Origin: Tillus elongatus
Taxonomy: Eukaryota > Arthropoda > Insecta > Coleoptera > Cleridae
Direction of reading: 5' to 3'
Length of the DNA stretch: 64,000 bases
Assembly (NCBI GenBank): GCA_964006375.1
Contig: OZ023266.1
Location: 17,764,090-17,828,089 of the forward strand
Shown here piece after piece: positions 35,383-50,970 of the stretch; the first letter of the stretch is position 1, and every line of letters starts with the position of its first letter. The notes beneath the pieces were generated by a model. The model did not search any database. It was not told the origin of the DNA and worked only from the letters and a program-made list of their open reading frames with translations. The translations under genes and the position numbers were made by a program.

Positions 35383-35715
35383 CTAAAATTTCAGACAAGT
35401 TTCTTTCACGAAAATTTTCAAATCGTGGACAGTCATATAAGGGACATTCCAGTAGAATGTGAAAAAAATTGAAGTTGGTCGGTCACAGAGCTCACAATAC
35501 GGGCGTTGTTGTTGATTTAAGAGATAAGCCTGTGTATGTAGAGAGTGGCCAATTCGGAGTCTTCTGATAATCACTTCTTACCTGCCAGATGAATTAGGAA
35601 GTTTCTTGATTGCCACATTTGGTTCAATTTCTCGCAGTTTGTTGCTTAGCGAAGACCAATGGATTTGCCATTTCTGTCTATAAAAATTTGCTATCTGTGC
35701 AGAAACGACGGAGTA
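35383..35715 (-). pseudogene. LINE ORF2 C-terminal fragment
   Basis: Minus-strand reading gives NKLREIEPNVAIKKLP, a stop, then EVIIRRLRIGHSLHTQAYLL, PYCELCDRPTS and a terminal frame ending CLKF. RLRIGH-x-x-x-T followed by a C-x-x-C motif is the classic end of Jockey/I-type ORF2 proteins, after the RNase H-like region. Only this C-terminus is present, as expected from 5' truncation. It differs from the 637/36150/40905 family. Confidence 0.72.
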
Positions 35716-35802
35716 AAGTTTTTATACTTTAAGTACCATAAATATCAATCATAATGATAAATAATAACAATGGATGTGTTTTAATTATCATTAGATTACT
35801 GC

Positions 35803-36105
35803 ATACAGACTTGGAGGCTACTTCTCTGGCTTCACTGTTGGGTTTTGTTTGTGTAAGTAAAGGACGTAGCTAGCGCGTAAGCTAAATGGAGCAGGTGGCC
35901 TTTCTGAATTCTAGATTTTCTAGGATGTTCTTCAACGTTTCTGTAAGCGGTTTCGCTGCTTGACAGCATCCTCAGACAGATAAAAATTGAGTTAATAGGA
36001 AATCTTGACAACTAAAAATAAAGATCCGTTGCTATGTTGTGGTGTTTTGATCAAAAAATTCTTTAAAATCGAAAATAAAATGAAACACAAATGACGGATG
36101 AGGCA
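35803..36105 (-). mobile_element. Penelope-like element tail fragment
   Basis: This matches, on the minus strand, the untranslated tails of the two Penelope-like copies at 58776-60600. It includes the GAGGATGCTGTCAAGCAGCG core (here complementary at about 35954-35973) and CATCCGTCATTTGTG-like sequence. No protein-coding part remains. It directly abuts the LINE at 36150. Confidence 0.75.
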
Positions 36106-36149
36106 TTCATCAACAATCAATTGAATGTTATTAGATTAGCACATTCAGG

Positions 36150-38000
36150 AGCTCTAATCTGAATGAAACCTGTATGTGTATCTAATGATGGTCACAAACA
36201 AAGTCCTCTTAAGCTCCAGCGGTAGCAAACCCTTCTGGATTCTCAGTAAATCTATTGGGAATAATTTCTGCAAGAGCACGTTCCCGCCTCTTGTCACAGG
36301 GGATGAAATTGTTTCTACCGCCCTGGGAAAGGCGGTAGAAACCTCCAAATGTTCAACCATCAACTTTCCCCAATGTCGCGCATAAAATGACGGATATCAC
36401 TTTCAAAACTAAAAAGGTACGAAATATGCTCTCTTCTCTTAATACCAGGAAAGCCTCTGGCCTTGACGAAATCCCAGCAATTGTTGTCAAAAAATGCGCA
36501 CCAGAACTTACTCCTGTTCTGACTCGCCTGTTTCAGACAACTTACAATAGATGCATATTTCCTAGTAACTGGAAAACTGCTCGAGTACAACCCGTCCCCA
36601 AGAAAGGATCCAATGCGCTTCCTAGCAACTACAGGCTTATTTCTCTCCTTTCAGTCGTCTCTAAATTGATGGAAAAATATATAAACACCGAATTACTAAA
36701 ATTTCTTGAAAAACACAGTCTAATCACGACAGGCAGTAGAGATTCCGTCAGCGTAGATCAACTGGCGATCTCCTTTCCTTTGTCACCCATTCTTGGAACA
36801 AGTATATGGAACTAGACGGTGAATCCCAGATTGTCGCTCTAGACATATCCAAAGCATTCGACCAGGTCTGGCATGCAGCGCTGCTTAATAGACTTCCGGC
36901 CTATGGCCTACCACCAAAACTCTGTACGTGGACAGCAAATTTGCTCTCCAACCGGAGCATTTCTGTTGTTTTGGATGGCCATTCCTCTAAACTCCATCCA
37001 ATTAATGCAGGAGTTCCTCAAGGTTCAGTTTTATCTTCTACTTTGTTTCTTCTCCACATCAATGACCTCCTCTCTAGCACATCCAACCCAGTTCACAGTT
37101 ACGCGGACGACAGCACCCTCCACTCAAATATACAATATTCTAAGCCTGTCTCTTTAGCCCAATTAGATGAGGATCGTAGACTCATGGAGGGTTCTGTCTC
37201 CGTGGATATCCAAAAAATATTACACTGGGGAAGTAGAAATCTTGTACAATTCAACCCCACCAAATCACAGTGTTGCTTTCTTTCTTACAAGAGATACACC
37301 AGCCCTAGACCCATCACAATAAACAACCAAGTTATTCAAAGTAATGAGTCCTTTTCACTTGTTGGCATTTCTGTGGATCGAAATCTCAATTGGCACCAAC
37401 ATGTCACATAAATTGCAGAAGCGACTGCTAAGCAATTAGGTTTCCTCTTCCGGGCTCGCAAATACTTTTCACCAGCTAATCTCTATACCTTATATACTTC
37501 ACAAATAAGACCAAACCTCGAATACTTCTCTCACATCTGGGGTGCCGCTGCCGCTTCTGGAATCCATTCAGAAGAGAGCTATACGTCTCATCGGTGACCC
37601 TACCCTCACCCAAAGGCTGTCATCCCTTGCCCAGCGACATGCCGTTGGTGACCTCTCCCTCTTTTATAGATATCTGCACGGGCACTGCTCAGAGGAGCTT
37701 TCTTTCATAGTTCCTCCACCTGCAGCCCCCAACAGATCTACCAGGGGAACAGAGCCAATGCAACATTTTACTGTCCAGGTCACCAAACATAGAACATCTT
37801 GTTATGACCGCTCTTTTGTCTCTACGACTTCGAAGTTGTGGAATTCCTTGACGGCGCATATTTTCCTTCTTCCCCGAACCACCAAACCTTCAAGTCCAGA
37901 ATTAACAAGTTGTCTGTTTCCTCCTTGTCGACACCCACGGTAGGATAGTATTTAGGCTGTAAGCCCTCGTGGTGTGTTGCTGAAATTAAAAAAAAAACAA
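36150..38000 (+). pseudogene. Non-LTR retrotransposon reverse transcriptase relic, copy B (longest)
   Basis: The order is a KPFWILSKSIGNNFCKSTFP block (about 36220-36280) typical of the region before RT, then KKCAPELTPVLTRLF, the SNYRLISLLSVV fingers, motif A DISKAFDQVWH, motif B INAGVPQGSVL, and catalytic YADDST near 37100. A C-terminal block ends SCLFPPCRHPR. The RT core 36806-37411 is open; frame changes occur near 36740, a stop in HVT-stop at 37411, and a small deletion near 37560. The endonuclease domain is absent. It ends in an A-rich tail at about 37990. Confidence 0.9.
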
Positions 38001-38627
38001 TGCATCGCATCTTCACAAATACTTGATGTCACAATTTTATCGATTACTGCAATTTCTACTACCACTTTTTTATATATTGCTTCAAAATTCAACTGGTCCA
38101 TACTTGCTGCAAAATATCACACATAAATGGCTGCTCTTTTGATTTTGGTATGTTGATGTAACATATGTTACAATTTTATCGATTACTGCTATTTTTACAA
38201 GCATTTTTCATACATTGCTTCAAAATTCGACTCTTCAATATTTGCTGCAAAATACCTCAAATAAACGGATTAAATTCCCAAATGAATGACTTCAAACCAA
38301 GATGATTAATAAACAAAAGGGAATAAACAAAAGATGTGTTGATAAAATGCGTCGACTTATCATTTGATGAAGTCATTTAAAGTACGTCGTATGATAATTA
38401 TTTCTGATTGTGATACTTCTCAAGGTGCAAATCTGTTCTAAGTATTATTTTTAAATGTTAAATAATGCACATTTATTGCAATAATTATTATACTCAACCT
38501 ATATTAAAAGGCAATTACCGATTACACACACTTCTAAGTTATTGCACTTATTATTACACTGACTGAAATTGAACAAAACATATAAATGTGCTTACATTTA
38601 AGTTGAACTTTAAAAATATGTATACTA
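38001..38627. other. Unassigned AT-rich stretch
   Basis: A 50-60-bp phrase (CACAATTTTATCGATTACTGC, ACATTGCTTCAAAATTC) occurs twice at about 38030-38100 and 38170-38230, a diverged direct repeat. No coding signal. Confidence 0.45.
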
Positions 38628-40364
<1,737 letters not shown>

Positions 40365-40417
40365 CGAGTTTTTTTTTTATTGATTACAGTTGTACGATAC
40401 GAAAAATACATTATGTA

Positions 40418-40720
40418 AATGTCCACCTCTTCCTTGTTTGCAGGCATGTATTCGATGAGCTCGATTCGCAACGACTTTTTCCAATAAAGCCGGCTGATAA
40501 ACAGGAATCTCTTGTTCGATGTTTGTTTTTAACTCGTCGATGGTGACTTGTTAGCGAAAACCAATGATTTCATACACATAACTCCAAATAAAAAACTTCA
40601 TTGGGGTTAAATCGCATGAACGAGGTGGCCAATTGGCAAGTCCACTTCGCGAAATAATCGAGCCACCGAAATTTTCGTCCAATAAGTTGGTCCGCTATGT
40701 AGCATGTGGCCTAGTTACAG
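40418..40720 (-). pseudogene. DDE transposase C-terminal relic
   Basis: The minus strand reads RSGLANWPPRSCDLTPMKFF, then a stop-broken stretch with VTIDELKTNIEQEIPVYQ and an RIHACKQGRGGHLHNVFF end. WPPRS-x-DLTPMDFF is the third-Asp block of Tc1/mariner transposases with DUF4817; here the second Asp of that block has become Lys. Only the C-terminal third remains. Confidence 0.7.
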
Positions 40721-40904
40721 TTAATGTGGAGCGATATCTAGCCATGATAACAAGCTTTTTGTTGCTGTAATTGGTGAAAATTGTTTTGGATGAAGTGTGG
40801 TTTCAAATATTATATTAACATAAGTTAAATATGGTTTTATGCAAAGATATCTACTGGTACGAACATCTGCATCAAAAAACTAATGTTTTTTTTATTATTT
40901 TTTT

Positions 40905-42465
40905 ATTTCAACAACACACCACGAGGGCTTACAGCCTAAATACTATCGTACCGTGGGTGTTGCCAAGGAGGAAAGAGGCAACTTGTTAATTCTGGACTTG
41001 AAGGTTTGGAGGTTCGGAGGAGAAGGAAAAACATGTGCCGGCAAGGAATTCCACAACTTAGAAATCCTCGGGACAAAAGAGCGGGCATAACAAGATGTTC
41101 TATGTCTGGTGACCTGGACAGTAAAAGGGTGCATTCGCTCTGTTCCCCTGGTAGATCTGTTGGCGGCAGCAGGTGAAGGAACTATGGAGGAAAGCTCCTC
41201 TGAGCAGTGCCCGTGCAGATATCTATAAAAGAGAGAAAGGTCACCAACGGCACGTCGGTGGGCAAGGGATGGCAGCCTTTGGGTGAGGGTAGGGTCACCG
41301 ATGAGACGTATATCTCTCTTTTGAATGGAGCCCAGGATAGCGAGTGTAGAAGCGGCAGCTGCACCTCAGATGTGGGAGCAGTATTCGAGGTTTGGCCTTA
41401 TTTGTGAAGTATATAAGGTGTAGAGATTAGCTGGTCAAAAGTATTTGCAAGTCCGGAAGAGGAAGCCAAATTTCTTAGCAGCCGCTTCTGCAATTGATGT
41501 GACATGTTGGTGCCAATTAAGATTTCGATCCACAGAAATGCCAACAAGAGAAAAGGACTCATTACTTTGAATAACTTGGTTGTTCATTGTGATGGGTCTA
41601 GGGCTGGTGTATCTCTTATGAGAAAGAAAGCAAGACTGATATTTGGTGGGGTTGAATTGTACAAGATTTCTACTTCCCCAGTCTAATATTTTTTGGAGAT
41701 CCACGGAGACAGACCCCTCCATGAGTCTAAGATCCTCATCTAATTGGGCTAAAGAGACAGGCTTAGAATATTGTATATTTGAGTGGAGGGTGCTGTCGTC
41801 CACGTAACTGTGAACTGGGTTGGATGTGCTAGAGAGGAGGTCATTGATGTGGAGAAGAAACAAAGTAGGGGGCTAAAGCTGAACCTTGAGGAACTCCTGC
41901 ATTAATTGGATACAGTTTAGAGGAATGGCCATCCACGACAACAGAAATGATCTGGTTGGAGATGAAATTTGCTGTCCAGGTACAGAGTTTTGGTGGTAGG
42001 CCATAGGCCGCAAGTTCATTAAGCAGCGCTGCGTGCCAGACCTGGTCGAATGCTTTGGATATGTCTAGAGCGACAATCTGGGATTCACCGTGTAGTTCCA
42101 TAGACTTGTTCCAAGAATGGGTGATAAAGGAAAGGAGGTCGGCAGTCGATCTGCGCTGACGGAATTCATACTGCCTGTCGTGGATTAGACTGTGTTTTTC
42201 AAGAAATTTTAGTAATTCGGTGTTTATATACTTTTCCATCACGTTAGAGACGACTGAAAGGAGAGAAATAGGCCTGTAGTTGCTAGAAAGCGCTTTGGAT
42301 CCTTTCTTGGGGATGGGTTGTACTCGAGCAGTTTTCTAGTTACTAGGGAATATGCCTTTATTGTAAGATATCTGAAACAGACGAATCAGGAGAGGAGCAA
42401 GTTCTGGTGCGCATTTTTTGAGAACAATTGCTGGGATCTCGTCAAGGTCAGAGGCTTTCCTGTGA
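40905..42465 (-). pseudogene. Non-LTR retrotransposon reverse transcriptase relic, copy C
   Basis: This is the minus-strand copy of the same LINE. The fingers region and QYEFRQRRSTADLLSF, motif A DISKAFDQVWH, motif B INAGVPQGSAL and a YVDD catalytic box (others have YADD) are all present. The C-terminus ends RINKLPLSSLATPTVR, and the tail lies at 40905-40940. It shares with copy A an extra C in a six-base run just after motif B that shifts the frame. Otherwise it is the best-preserved copy. Confidence 0.9.
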
Positions 42466-42544
42466 TTAATAACAGTTGCGACAAATGGCCCCCTTTGATT
42501 AAGGAATACATAAACGTCTAAGGGACCTATGTCTGTACTGTAAG

Positions 42545-42975
42545 GACTATTCTCACTTTTTAGTCGTGTTTAGTCAGAAAATGTTCACAGCTTTCTATTA
42601 TAGCCAGAGTAGCATGTCATGCAAAATAAGTGTCCAGCTCTCACCTTACTCTAATTGGTCTAGACCAAGTTATTTCAAACCAGAACCATATCACCCGTAT
42701 ACCCATAAACCTTTCCCTGCAGATTAAGTGAATACAGTCCATTTAACTAGATACTGAATAGGAGTGGCTCTAGAATGGTGCCCTGTGGCACACCGCAAGT
42801 TTTATATTGAAAGTAGTTTTTACACCGTCTGTCTCTGCACATTGTCTTCTACTTTGCAAGTAATTCTGAGTCAGCACTGACGATAAGCGATTGGAGTGAT
42901 AAGGCAGTTATTTTCAATCTATTGAAAAATTCAAGTATTATAATAGTTTGTATTACAATATAACAGTATTTAATT
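42545..42975 (-). pseudogene. LINE RT fragment, further family
   Basis: The minus strand shows KTCGVPQGTILEPLLFSI (motif B), a stop, LNGLYSLNLQGKVYGY, then TGDMVLV where the catalytic ADD would be. The word order is that of CR1/RTE-like RTs. Catalytic Asp loss and stops mark it as dead. Extent beyond motif B is approximate. Confidence 0.65.
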
Positions 42976-43137
42976 ACGTCTCCTGTCAAATGTATCATTA
43001 ATTTATTTCTCTTTATCTTGTTTTAAATTCAACGTATATTGTGATTTCAGTAGGAGATCTTGTAAAAAATATTAATAGTCTTAGGAAAAGGTGTGTTACT
43101 ACAGTCAAAGCTTTGTTTTTCAAATATTAAAAATTCT

Positions 43138-44471
<1,334 letters not shown>

Positions 44472-44499
44472 AAAACGAGGTTCAAATGGTAAATGCCTT

Positions 44500-45240
44500 T
44501 TCATGCCCTAAAATTATTTAGTTTTAGTCTTCCGAATGTTAAATGTACCAAAATATTAAGTGATTTTACTTCCACATCGTCAATACGTGTGGAAGTATGG
44601 CATCAGTGACAAAAAACTTTTCTTTCGCCATAACTTCATAAAAAGTGTCAAAACATATAGAAAACATAATTTTGGGACAGTTCGGATTGTTTTTGGGTAA
44701 GATCGCTCTAGTGGGTTGGGGATGAATGGCGGACGCTTTGGTGAAAATTGACTTTTTTCGTTAAAATTTAATGTTTTACGGTTTATTTATTATAAGACCT
44801 TCAATTTCATCAAATATCTGGTATTCTGTGCTGAAATTAAATTAGGGGTTGAATGTGTGGGGGTGGAATATCGGTGACATAATTTTTTTGTGCTAAAATG
44901 GCGTAAAAAGTCTCAAAAAATATAGAGAGGTTGATTTTGGAACGAAATTTTGTTTGATTTTCAGTCGGTCGGTCGGTCTGTCGGTTTATACGTCTGTCTG
45001 TGATTAGGCGCAATAACTTTTGAACAGAGATAACATCTTCGCATTTGGTATCCAGTTAGCATCCGACAAAGGAACGAATTGTTTTTGGGTAAGATCGCTG
45101 AAGGGGGTAGGGGCTAAATGAGAGCTGATTTGTGGAAAAGTAACATTTTTTCATTAAAACTCGAGTAACATAACGTTTCAGAAGTTTAGGGATACAGGAA
45201 AAGGAATATTTTATTTGTGGTCAAGTCATGGATCCTAAAT
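44500..45240 (+). repeat. K1: (GTCY)n-bearing interspersed repeat
   Basis: GGTAAGATCGCTCTAGTGGG and its relative at about 45089 begin two similar halves (GAAAATTGACTTTTTTCG, CGTTAAAACTC). Between them lies GTCGGTCGGTCGGTCTGTCGG-type sequence near 44962, and GATTAGGCGCAATAACTTTT follows. An inverted relative, K2, is at 62440-63240. (GTCY)n next to this core is described for mini-me type microsatellite-bearing elements; that link is by resemblance. Confidence 0.65.
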
Positions 45241-45380
45241 TAATTTCTATGTGGAACTTGATTCAATTTGCAGCACTATTTTTGTATCAACGTGTTTTTT
45301 TTTTCTCCCTCAGGGCTCGTCCGCGTCTTAGCCCGATAGCACCGCAGCATTTGACTTATTGTGCATGCCCTTTGTCTTTT

Positions 45381-46265
45381 CTACCCCATCCATTCCAAAA
45401 TCACTGTGCCTTGAACTAGTTTGCACAGCAATTGGTAGTTTGAAGTTTTATATTGCTCTGTCTCCGGGCTAGGCTGTCCGTAGATCAGTCGTCTTTTGCG
45501 GTCCAGAGCTTTACACTCGCACAAGATGTGCTGGGCTAATTCCTCCCCCTCGCTGCAGAGACTGCATGCCAGGTCCGCCTCGAACCGCCCCATTTTATGC
45601 AGATGTTTCTTGACGGCCATGTGTCCCGTCAAAAATCCTGTTATGTTTCTGAGCTGTCCTCTGCTAAGATTTAGCAGCTCCGCAGCTCTCTTTGAACTCG
45701 GTTCGTCAATTATTGACTTCCCATGTCTGAGCCATGGACAGTCTACCCAGTACACCTTATGTTTGTTTCTGACCCAGGACTTAATGGCTTCCCTGGCAGT
45801 GCTCTTTGTCACGCCCAGAGCCGGTTCTGGTCCCATAAATGGTTCTGCTGACCCTCTCTTCGCGAGACTCTCAGCTCCACAGCTCTCTTTAAACTGTATT
45901 CCTCAATTACTCACTTCCCATCCCTGAGCCCTGGATAGTCTGTCCAGTACACCTTATGTTTGTTTCTGACCCAGGACTTAATGGCTCCCCTGGCAGTGCT
46001 CTTTGTCACGCCCTGATCCGGTTCTGGTCCCATAAATGGTTCTGCTGACCCTCTCTTCGCGAGACTGTCAGCTTCACAGCTCTCTTTAGACTGGATTCCT
46101 TAATTACCGACTTCCCATGTTTGAGCCCTGGACAGTCTGCCCAGTACACCTTATGTTTGTTTCTGACCCAGGACTTAATGGCTCCCCTGGCAGTGTTCTT
46201 TGTCACGCCCAGAGCCGGTTCTGGTCCCATAAATGGTTCTGCTGACCCTCTCTTCGCGAGACGTA
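45381..46265 (-). pseudogene. LINE ORF2 C-terminus with a triplicated segment
   Basis: The minus strand encodes KSWVRNKHKVYW, CPWLRHGKSIIDEP, RAAELLNLSRGQLRNITGFL, GHMAVKKHLHKMG and CSLCSEGEELAQHILCECKA, ending VILEWMG at 45381. This is the RNase H-adjacent and zinc-binding C-terminus of a Jockey/I/R1-type element. Upstream, a segment of 196-197 bp (marked by CTTATGTTTGTTTCTGACCC at 45757, 45953 and 46150) is present three times. The period is not a multiple of three, so the frame is broken at each junction. Confidence 0.82.
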
Positions 46266-46706
46266 TCAACCTATACTCAAGAGTTCATTTATTAATTTGC
46301 TGAGTATGTTGAGGGTTGGCCGTGAAGATGCTAGGGTATAAATAATATTGATTGTTCAATCCAGGTCGGTATAGCTAGTTCAGGTAGAAAAATATAAACC
46401 CACAACATTGTTGCGTTAACAGAGTGCAGATTTTCCATTTCTTGTAGTATATTTTATTTACGTAAGCAAGACAGTTAGATGTATTCATTAATTTTTTTAC
46501 TAGCCATTAAATATTGTCAATAACATACCTTATTCAACAATAATAAACTCTAGTACATTAATTCTTGGAAGCCACTACGCTCGTGACAAAATAAATATGC
46601 AAACTATTTATCAGACTTAATACGTTACGATTATAAATGTTAAATATTCTTAGTGATCACTTCACTACAGTTTGTGTAAGTTGTGTTATGCATAGCTGTT
46701 GAGAAA
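46266..46706 (+). promoter_or_regulatory. Upstream region of transporter gene 2 with a candidate TATA box
   Basis: TATAAA lies at 46632-46637. A CACTTCACT stretch about 25 bp downstream could hold the start, giving a leader of about 45 nt before the ATG at 46707. An upstream ATG at 46689 runs into a stop after four codons. No repeat was recognised in the last 300 bp, unlike most of the window. Confidence 0.3.
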
Positions 46707-46737
46707 ATGAGATACATTACTCTTTGTGTGTTAACAG
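46707..46737 (+). CDS. Sugar transporter gene 2, first coding exon (31 nt)
   Basis: ATG in GAGAAAATG starts ten codons (MRYITLCVLT) plus one base. The donor GTATGT follows at 46738. Spliced to 53351 the split codon becomes GCA (Ala), and helix 1 reads on into NIITFIAAANLGW. Length, phase and placement equal those of exon 1 of gene 1, while the peptide differs, as expected for an old duplicate. The inferred intron is 6613 bp. No transcript evidence. Confidence 0.62.
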
Positions 46738-47588
46738 GTATGTAGGCTAGATTATGTATATTAGATAATTCATTCTTCTATTAAACTTTTATTAGAACTG
46801 AAATCATAAAATTATACTCTAGCATTTGGTCTAGTATGTATTTGGAAATAATTTTACATCGTGTCATATAGAGAAGCGTTTGCTTGTTATTGCGTTTAAC
46901 GAAATTTGAATATAATATTCAAAACATACACAAATGTTAAATAAACAACGCGTCAATTAAAATAGAACACCTTAACTTCTGGATGCTGTTTGATCGTTTG
47001 TAGCTCAAAAACAAGTTGTTTCTTGGGGCTTCTGATTGGTAGACAATAACAAAAATTGCAATCACCTGATATAAGACAAAAGTAGATATTTTTTCAGCAT
47101 CATTTCAACGATAACCATTACACTACGAGGAGAATTATACAGTGTTCCCCAAACTGGATGGGAATGTATTGCTATCTCCGTTATTATTAGAGATAGGGAG
47201 ACGGTTAAATTAGCAATGTTTTATAAAATTGCATGCTCGTTCCATATATGACTTGTATTTTGCCCTGCCTCTTTTCGTTTTCGAGTTATTTTGCAGAAAA
47301 GAAAATTTGTCGATATCTTTTTTCTTCAATATCTAAGTAGGCGTTAATCTGACATGTCTAAGACTTTTACAATATCAGGACACTTTTTACAGAGTAATCG
47401 TTTTGTGCTATTCTCAACTTTGGATTGTCATGTGTTTTTGAGCTACATGTATCAACGTTTGCTTTTATTATGGCAGCCATATTGGATTTTTGCTCATGTG
47501 ATAGCCTGTGAAAAGAGCTTTCGAATGATGTGCATGCTTGAGAAATCTTGTCAATGCACTGACAATGTTGAGCAAAACCGTTTTGAGG

Positions 47589-47808
47589 TTAGTAGGCTAT
47601 GAAATCCAATACCAGAAAACAAATGACAAAAAAAGTGTTCAAAAAGCCGTAGGCCATGGGGTCTAACAATAGACTTCTACTTGTAACATAATTTTCGGTA
47701 GTAGGCTATGAAATCCAATACCAGAACAGAAATGACAAAAAAAGTGTTCAGAAAGCAGTAGGCCATGGAGTCTAACAATAGACTTCTACTTGTAACATAA
47801 TTTTCCGT
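47589..47808. repeat. 110-bp tandem duplication within the left inverted end of J
   Basis: GTAGGCTATGAAATCCAATA begins at 47589 and again at 47700. Both units run to ACATAATTTTC-GTA with a few differences. The right inverted end has one copy. Confidence 0.9.
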
Positions 47809-48005
47809 ATTCACGATAAAAAAATATTGTGATTTAATTTACAATACTTAATTAGGTAATAATTCTAGGTAATATTATGTGAAACAGTTTAATGACGACA
47901 CCCGGCAATAACAAATAGAAACTTAAACTCCACAAAACAACACAATTGGAAACGGAACTCAACAAATAATAAAATAGAAACTTAAAAATACACTAAATAG
48001 AAAAT

Positions 48006-49051
48006 TGTGCAATATGGCCACCGTTTTGTTCAATGCACTTTATACACCTTTTTGAAACATGCCTGCAAACTCTGGTGATGGTGTTTTGGTTAATATGATG
48101 TATAGCTTTCGTGATTCAGTGATATTTTGTGGTGGATCGAATTTATACACATCATTCTTCAGAGTACCCCAAAAATAAAAATCCATGGGTGTTATATCAG
48201 GACTTCGAACAAACCAATGATCCGACCCATTGTTACAAATGACACGATTATTAAAATTTTGGTACAAAAATTCTTTGACGATCCCAGCATTGTGAGCTGG
48301 ACAACTGTCTTGTTGGTACTCGTCTTAATTATTATAAACTCTTCTAATTGTTGGTAAGATATCATTTCTCAATAAATTAAGATACCTTCCCGTTAAATTA
48401 TTTTCAAAAACGGACCAACAATGAAGTTACCTGAATTTTTTTCAAATTAACTGTCTAATCTACAAACAAAAATTACAGTTTTTTACCTAATAAGCCGCAC
48501 CAAACATTAATACTAAATCTGTCTTGCAATTGTCTTTCTTCCTTTAGATGGGGATTTTCATTTGCCCAATAATGCATATTATGGCGATTATACACACCAC
48601 AATTTGTATATCTTGATTCATCAGTCCATATTATTTTCAAATGAAAATTTTCATCTTGCCGACATTGTCCTTGATACCATCTGCAGAATTAAAGTCGCTT
48701 AGGGTAATCGTCAACATTTAAGCCTTGTACGATTGTAGGTTTGTATGGATGGTAATGACTTTGTTTTAATACACGGTGTACCGTTCTTTTTGGAACGTCA
48801 ATTTGTTCACCATAAAACCGAACGGATTGCAGAGAGAGTTTTCGTTTGAAACCTGTAAGACGGCATTATTTTTTTCTTTATTTCTAGGCATTGGTAGTTC
48901 ATTTTCCTGGAAGCTACCGTCGTTCAATAGATTGGTCACTATCCTACGAAATATTTTGGTGTTTGGTTGTCGTCTTTCTGGGTTAGGTCTTTCTTTGGTT
49001 AGAACAAATATAACATTCCAGCATGTCAAAATATTCTTCATTAGTGAACAT
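48006..49051 (-). pseudogene. Transposase relic (DUF4817/Tc1-mariner type) of element J
   Basis: From ATG at 49051 (MFTNEEYFDMLECY) the frame changes, then LTKERPNPERRQPN and IFRRIVTNLLNDGSF show the N-terminal domain. Minus-strand remains of the core include NRHNMHYWANENP near 48560-48600 and SPDITPMDFYFWGTLKNDVY (third Asp block) near 48180. It is heavily interrupted by stops. Related to, but clearly distinct from, the transposase at 25353. Confidence 0.75.
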
Positions 49052-49740
49052 ATTGTTGAATAATATTTAAAATAAACAGGAAACAAACTATTTAGTACAA
49101 AATTTTAAGCAACGTGTTAAGTACACCTCAAATTGTTCAGATAATTAAGAATGACAGTATTCTTAATTGTCGCGATAGTGCTATATCCATAGCAGCCTTT
49201 CTTCTACTGTTTTTCACTTGACATACATTTAAATATCAAACAATTTTCAAAGGCGTCCTCGTAAATCATTAACCTCCTTTTTATTGAGTTCTGTTAGTAT
49301 ATATAGTTATTTAATAGGTTTACCTGTTTAATTAAATTATAACAATTTTTTAGGATAATGTTGTAATGTAAAATATCATTTGTAATAATTGGCCGATTCA
49401 TTGGTGTTTTCAAAATTCCTTTTTTTTATCGTGAATCATTACGGAAAATTATGTTAAAAGTAGAAGTTTATTGTTAGACTCCATGGCCTACTGCTTTTTG
49501 AACACTTTTTTTTGTCTTTTGTTTTCTGGTATTGGATTTCATACCCTACTATCCTGAAAACGATTTTTCTCAAAATTGTCAGTGCAATTACAAGATTTCT
49601 CAAGCATGTTGTACATCATTGGAAAGCTCTTTTCACAGGCTATCACATGAGCAAAAAATCCAATACGGCTGCCTAATACCTAATAATTTATTCTTGTTTT
49701 GGAGATGAAAAGAAGAAAGCTTTATCTCCCCTTTCCATTG

Positions 49741-50670
49741 CCCTCTAAGAATTCGTTTTGCACGTTAGTACACTACAAACAACTCTACCAGCTATCTAAA
49801 AATATATTTAGGTTCAGTTATCTACTCCTTGTTTTAAGTATATATAACCTTTTGTTTTAACCTTTAACCCATATCTACCTTTTGTGACGATTCATCGTTT
49901 TATTTGTGGAATATAAAAATAAACTTGAATAAATAGCGTCCAATAGATAATACCGTTGATTCTCTGTGGACTTATGTTTACAGCACCGCACCTCAAGAAA
50001 TAGAATATTGTTTTGATATGACTGCTATTTCCTACAAATTAAACGTTAAAATAGTTTACAGTCAGTACAGTGAAAACTTCTTTTAAAACTTGAAATTTAC
50101 CGTCACAAGTTTTCAAATTTACCGGCTCTATTTCTGTTAACTAGACTCAACCAGGTCGTCTAGCTTATAGGCGTTTCCTGTCTTCTACTCACTATTCTTT
50201 GATTCTGTGGTAATGTTATTTATTGTCAATAATTGTCAATATCAAATTGAAAACTTAACCTCAAATTTATGTTTTAGACAAGATACAATTACTAGAGAGA
50301 TATATGATAATGCGGCTACCTATTTTTACAAAACTGTTGTTTTTATTATATTTTGTAAATGTGTTTTACTGATTTTTGTGTGCACTCAGTAAGAACCTAC
50401 CCAGTAAGTTTTTATGATCAGAATATTAGTGTGACATGATGATGATAAGTTTACGACTGTTAGTTCTAAATAACTTCTCTACTTTTCAAGTTTGTGTTGC
50501 CACAATGTATTAATTAAGGACACCCTTTAATTATACGTATCTTGTGCTTATATGTGTAATAGAAAAATAGAAAAGAAATGACAATGCAAGTGAACTTATT
50601 TAATTTAGTGCTGTATTCTATATTATCTGAAAAAGACATAATAGGCGACGAAATGGAATGTAATTTCGGT
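49741..50670. other. Intron DNA of gene 2, nothing recognised
   Basis: This is AT-rich sequence. A frame at 50207-50392 has no similarity I can name. No inverted ends or RNA signals. Confidence 0.35.
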
Positions 50671-50970
50671 AAATTTGCAGTTTACTGCACGGAGGGTTTT
50701 TAGATATTTTTTTTCAAAAACATGATTACAACCCCCCTTGGATGCACAAGCCAAAACAAATTTGTTGCGAACAACTCCCAAGAAAGTTTAGGGACCAAGA
50801 ATGAATAGGGGTGCTGGTCGGGGAGATAATATGAGTGGAAAATTCTGAAAAAAACACTTAAACGGACTTTGAGAAGATTTTTTTACATTTTGCAGTAATA
50901 CCTCCTTTAAATCATGTCCACCATATTCGCCCAAGGTCACGTAACTTTCGTGGGGCTTGCTCTCAAAAAA
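50671..50970 (-). repeat. Diverged inverted relative of the G-rich units in E5
   Basis: On the minus strand, CAGCACCCCTATTCATTCTT and a CCAAGGGGGG-like run match the CAGCACCTCTATTCACTCCT and CCAGGGGGGG phrases at 12470-12560, with many substitutions. At 50671-50700 TCGGTAAATTTGCAG also matches in inverted sense. The rest of the E element is not present. Confidence 0.5.

Larger units (their letters stand above)
47140..49740 (-). mobile_element. Tc1/mariner-type element J in intron 1 of gene 2
   Basis: The left end CAGTGTTCCCC follows a TA at 47138-47139. The left inner repeat (about 47480-47830: GGCAGCCATATTGGATTTTT, GCTCATGTGATAGCC, GAAATCCAATACCAGA) returns inverted at about 49420-49680. 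The right outer end is eroded, so the limit is approximate. The transposase relic lies on the minus strand in between. Confidence 0.7.
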
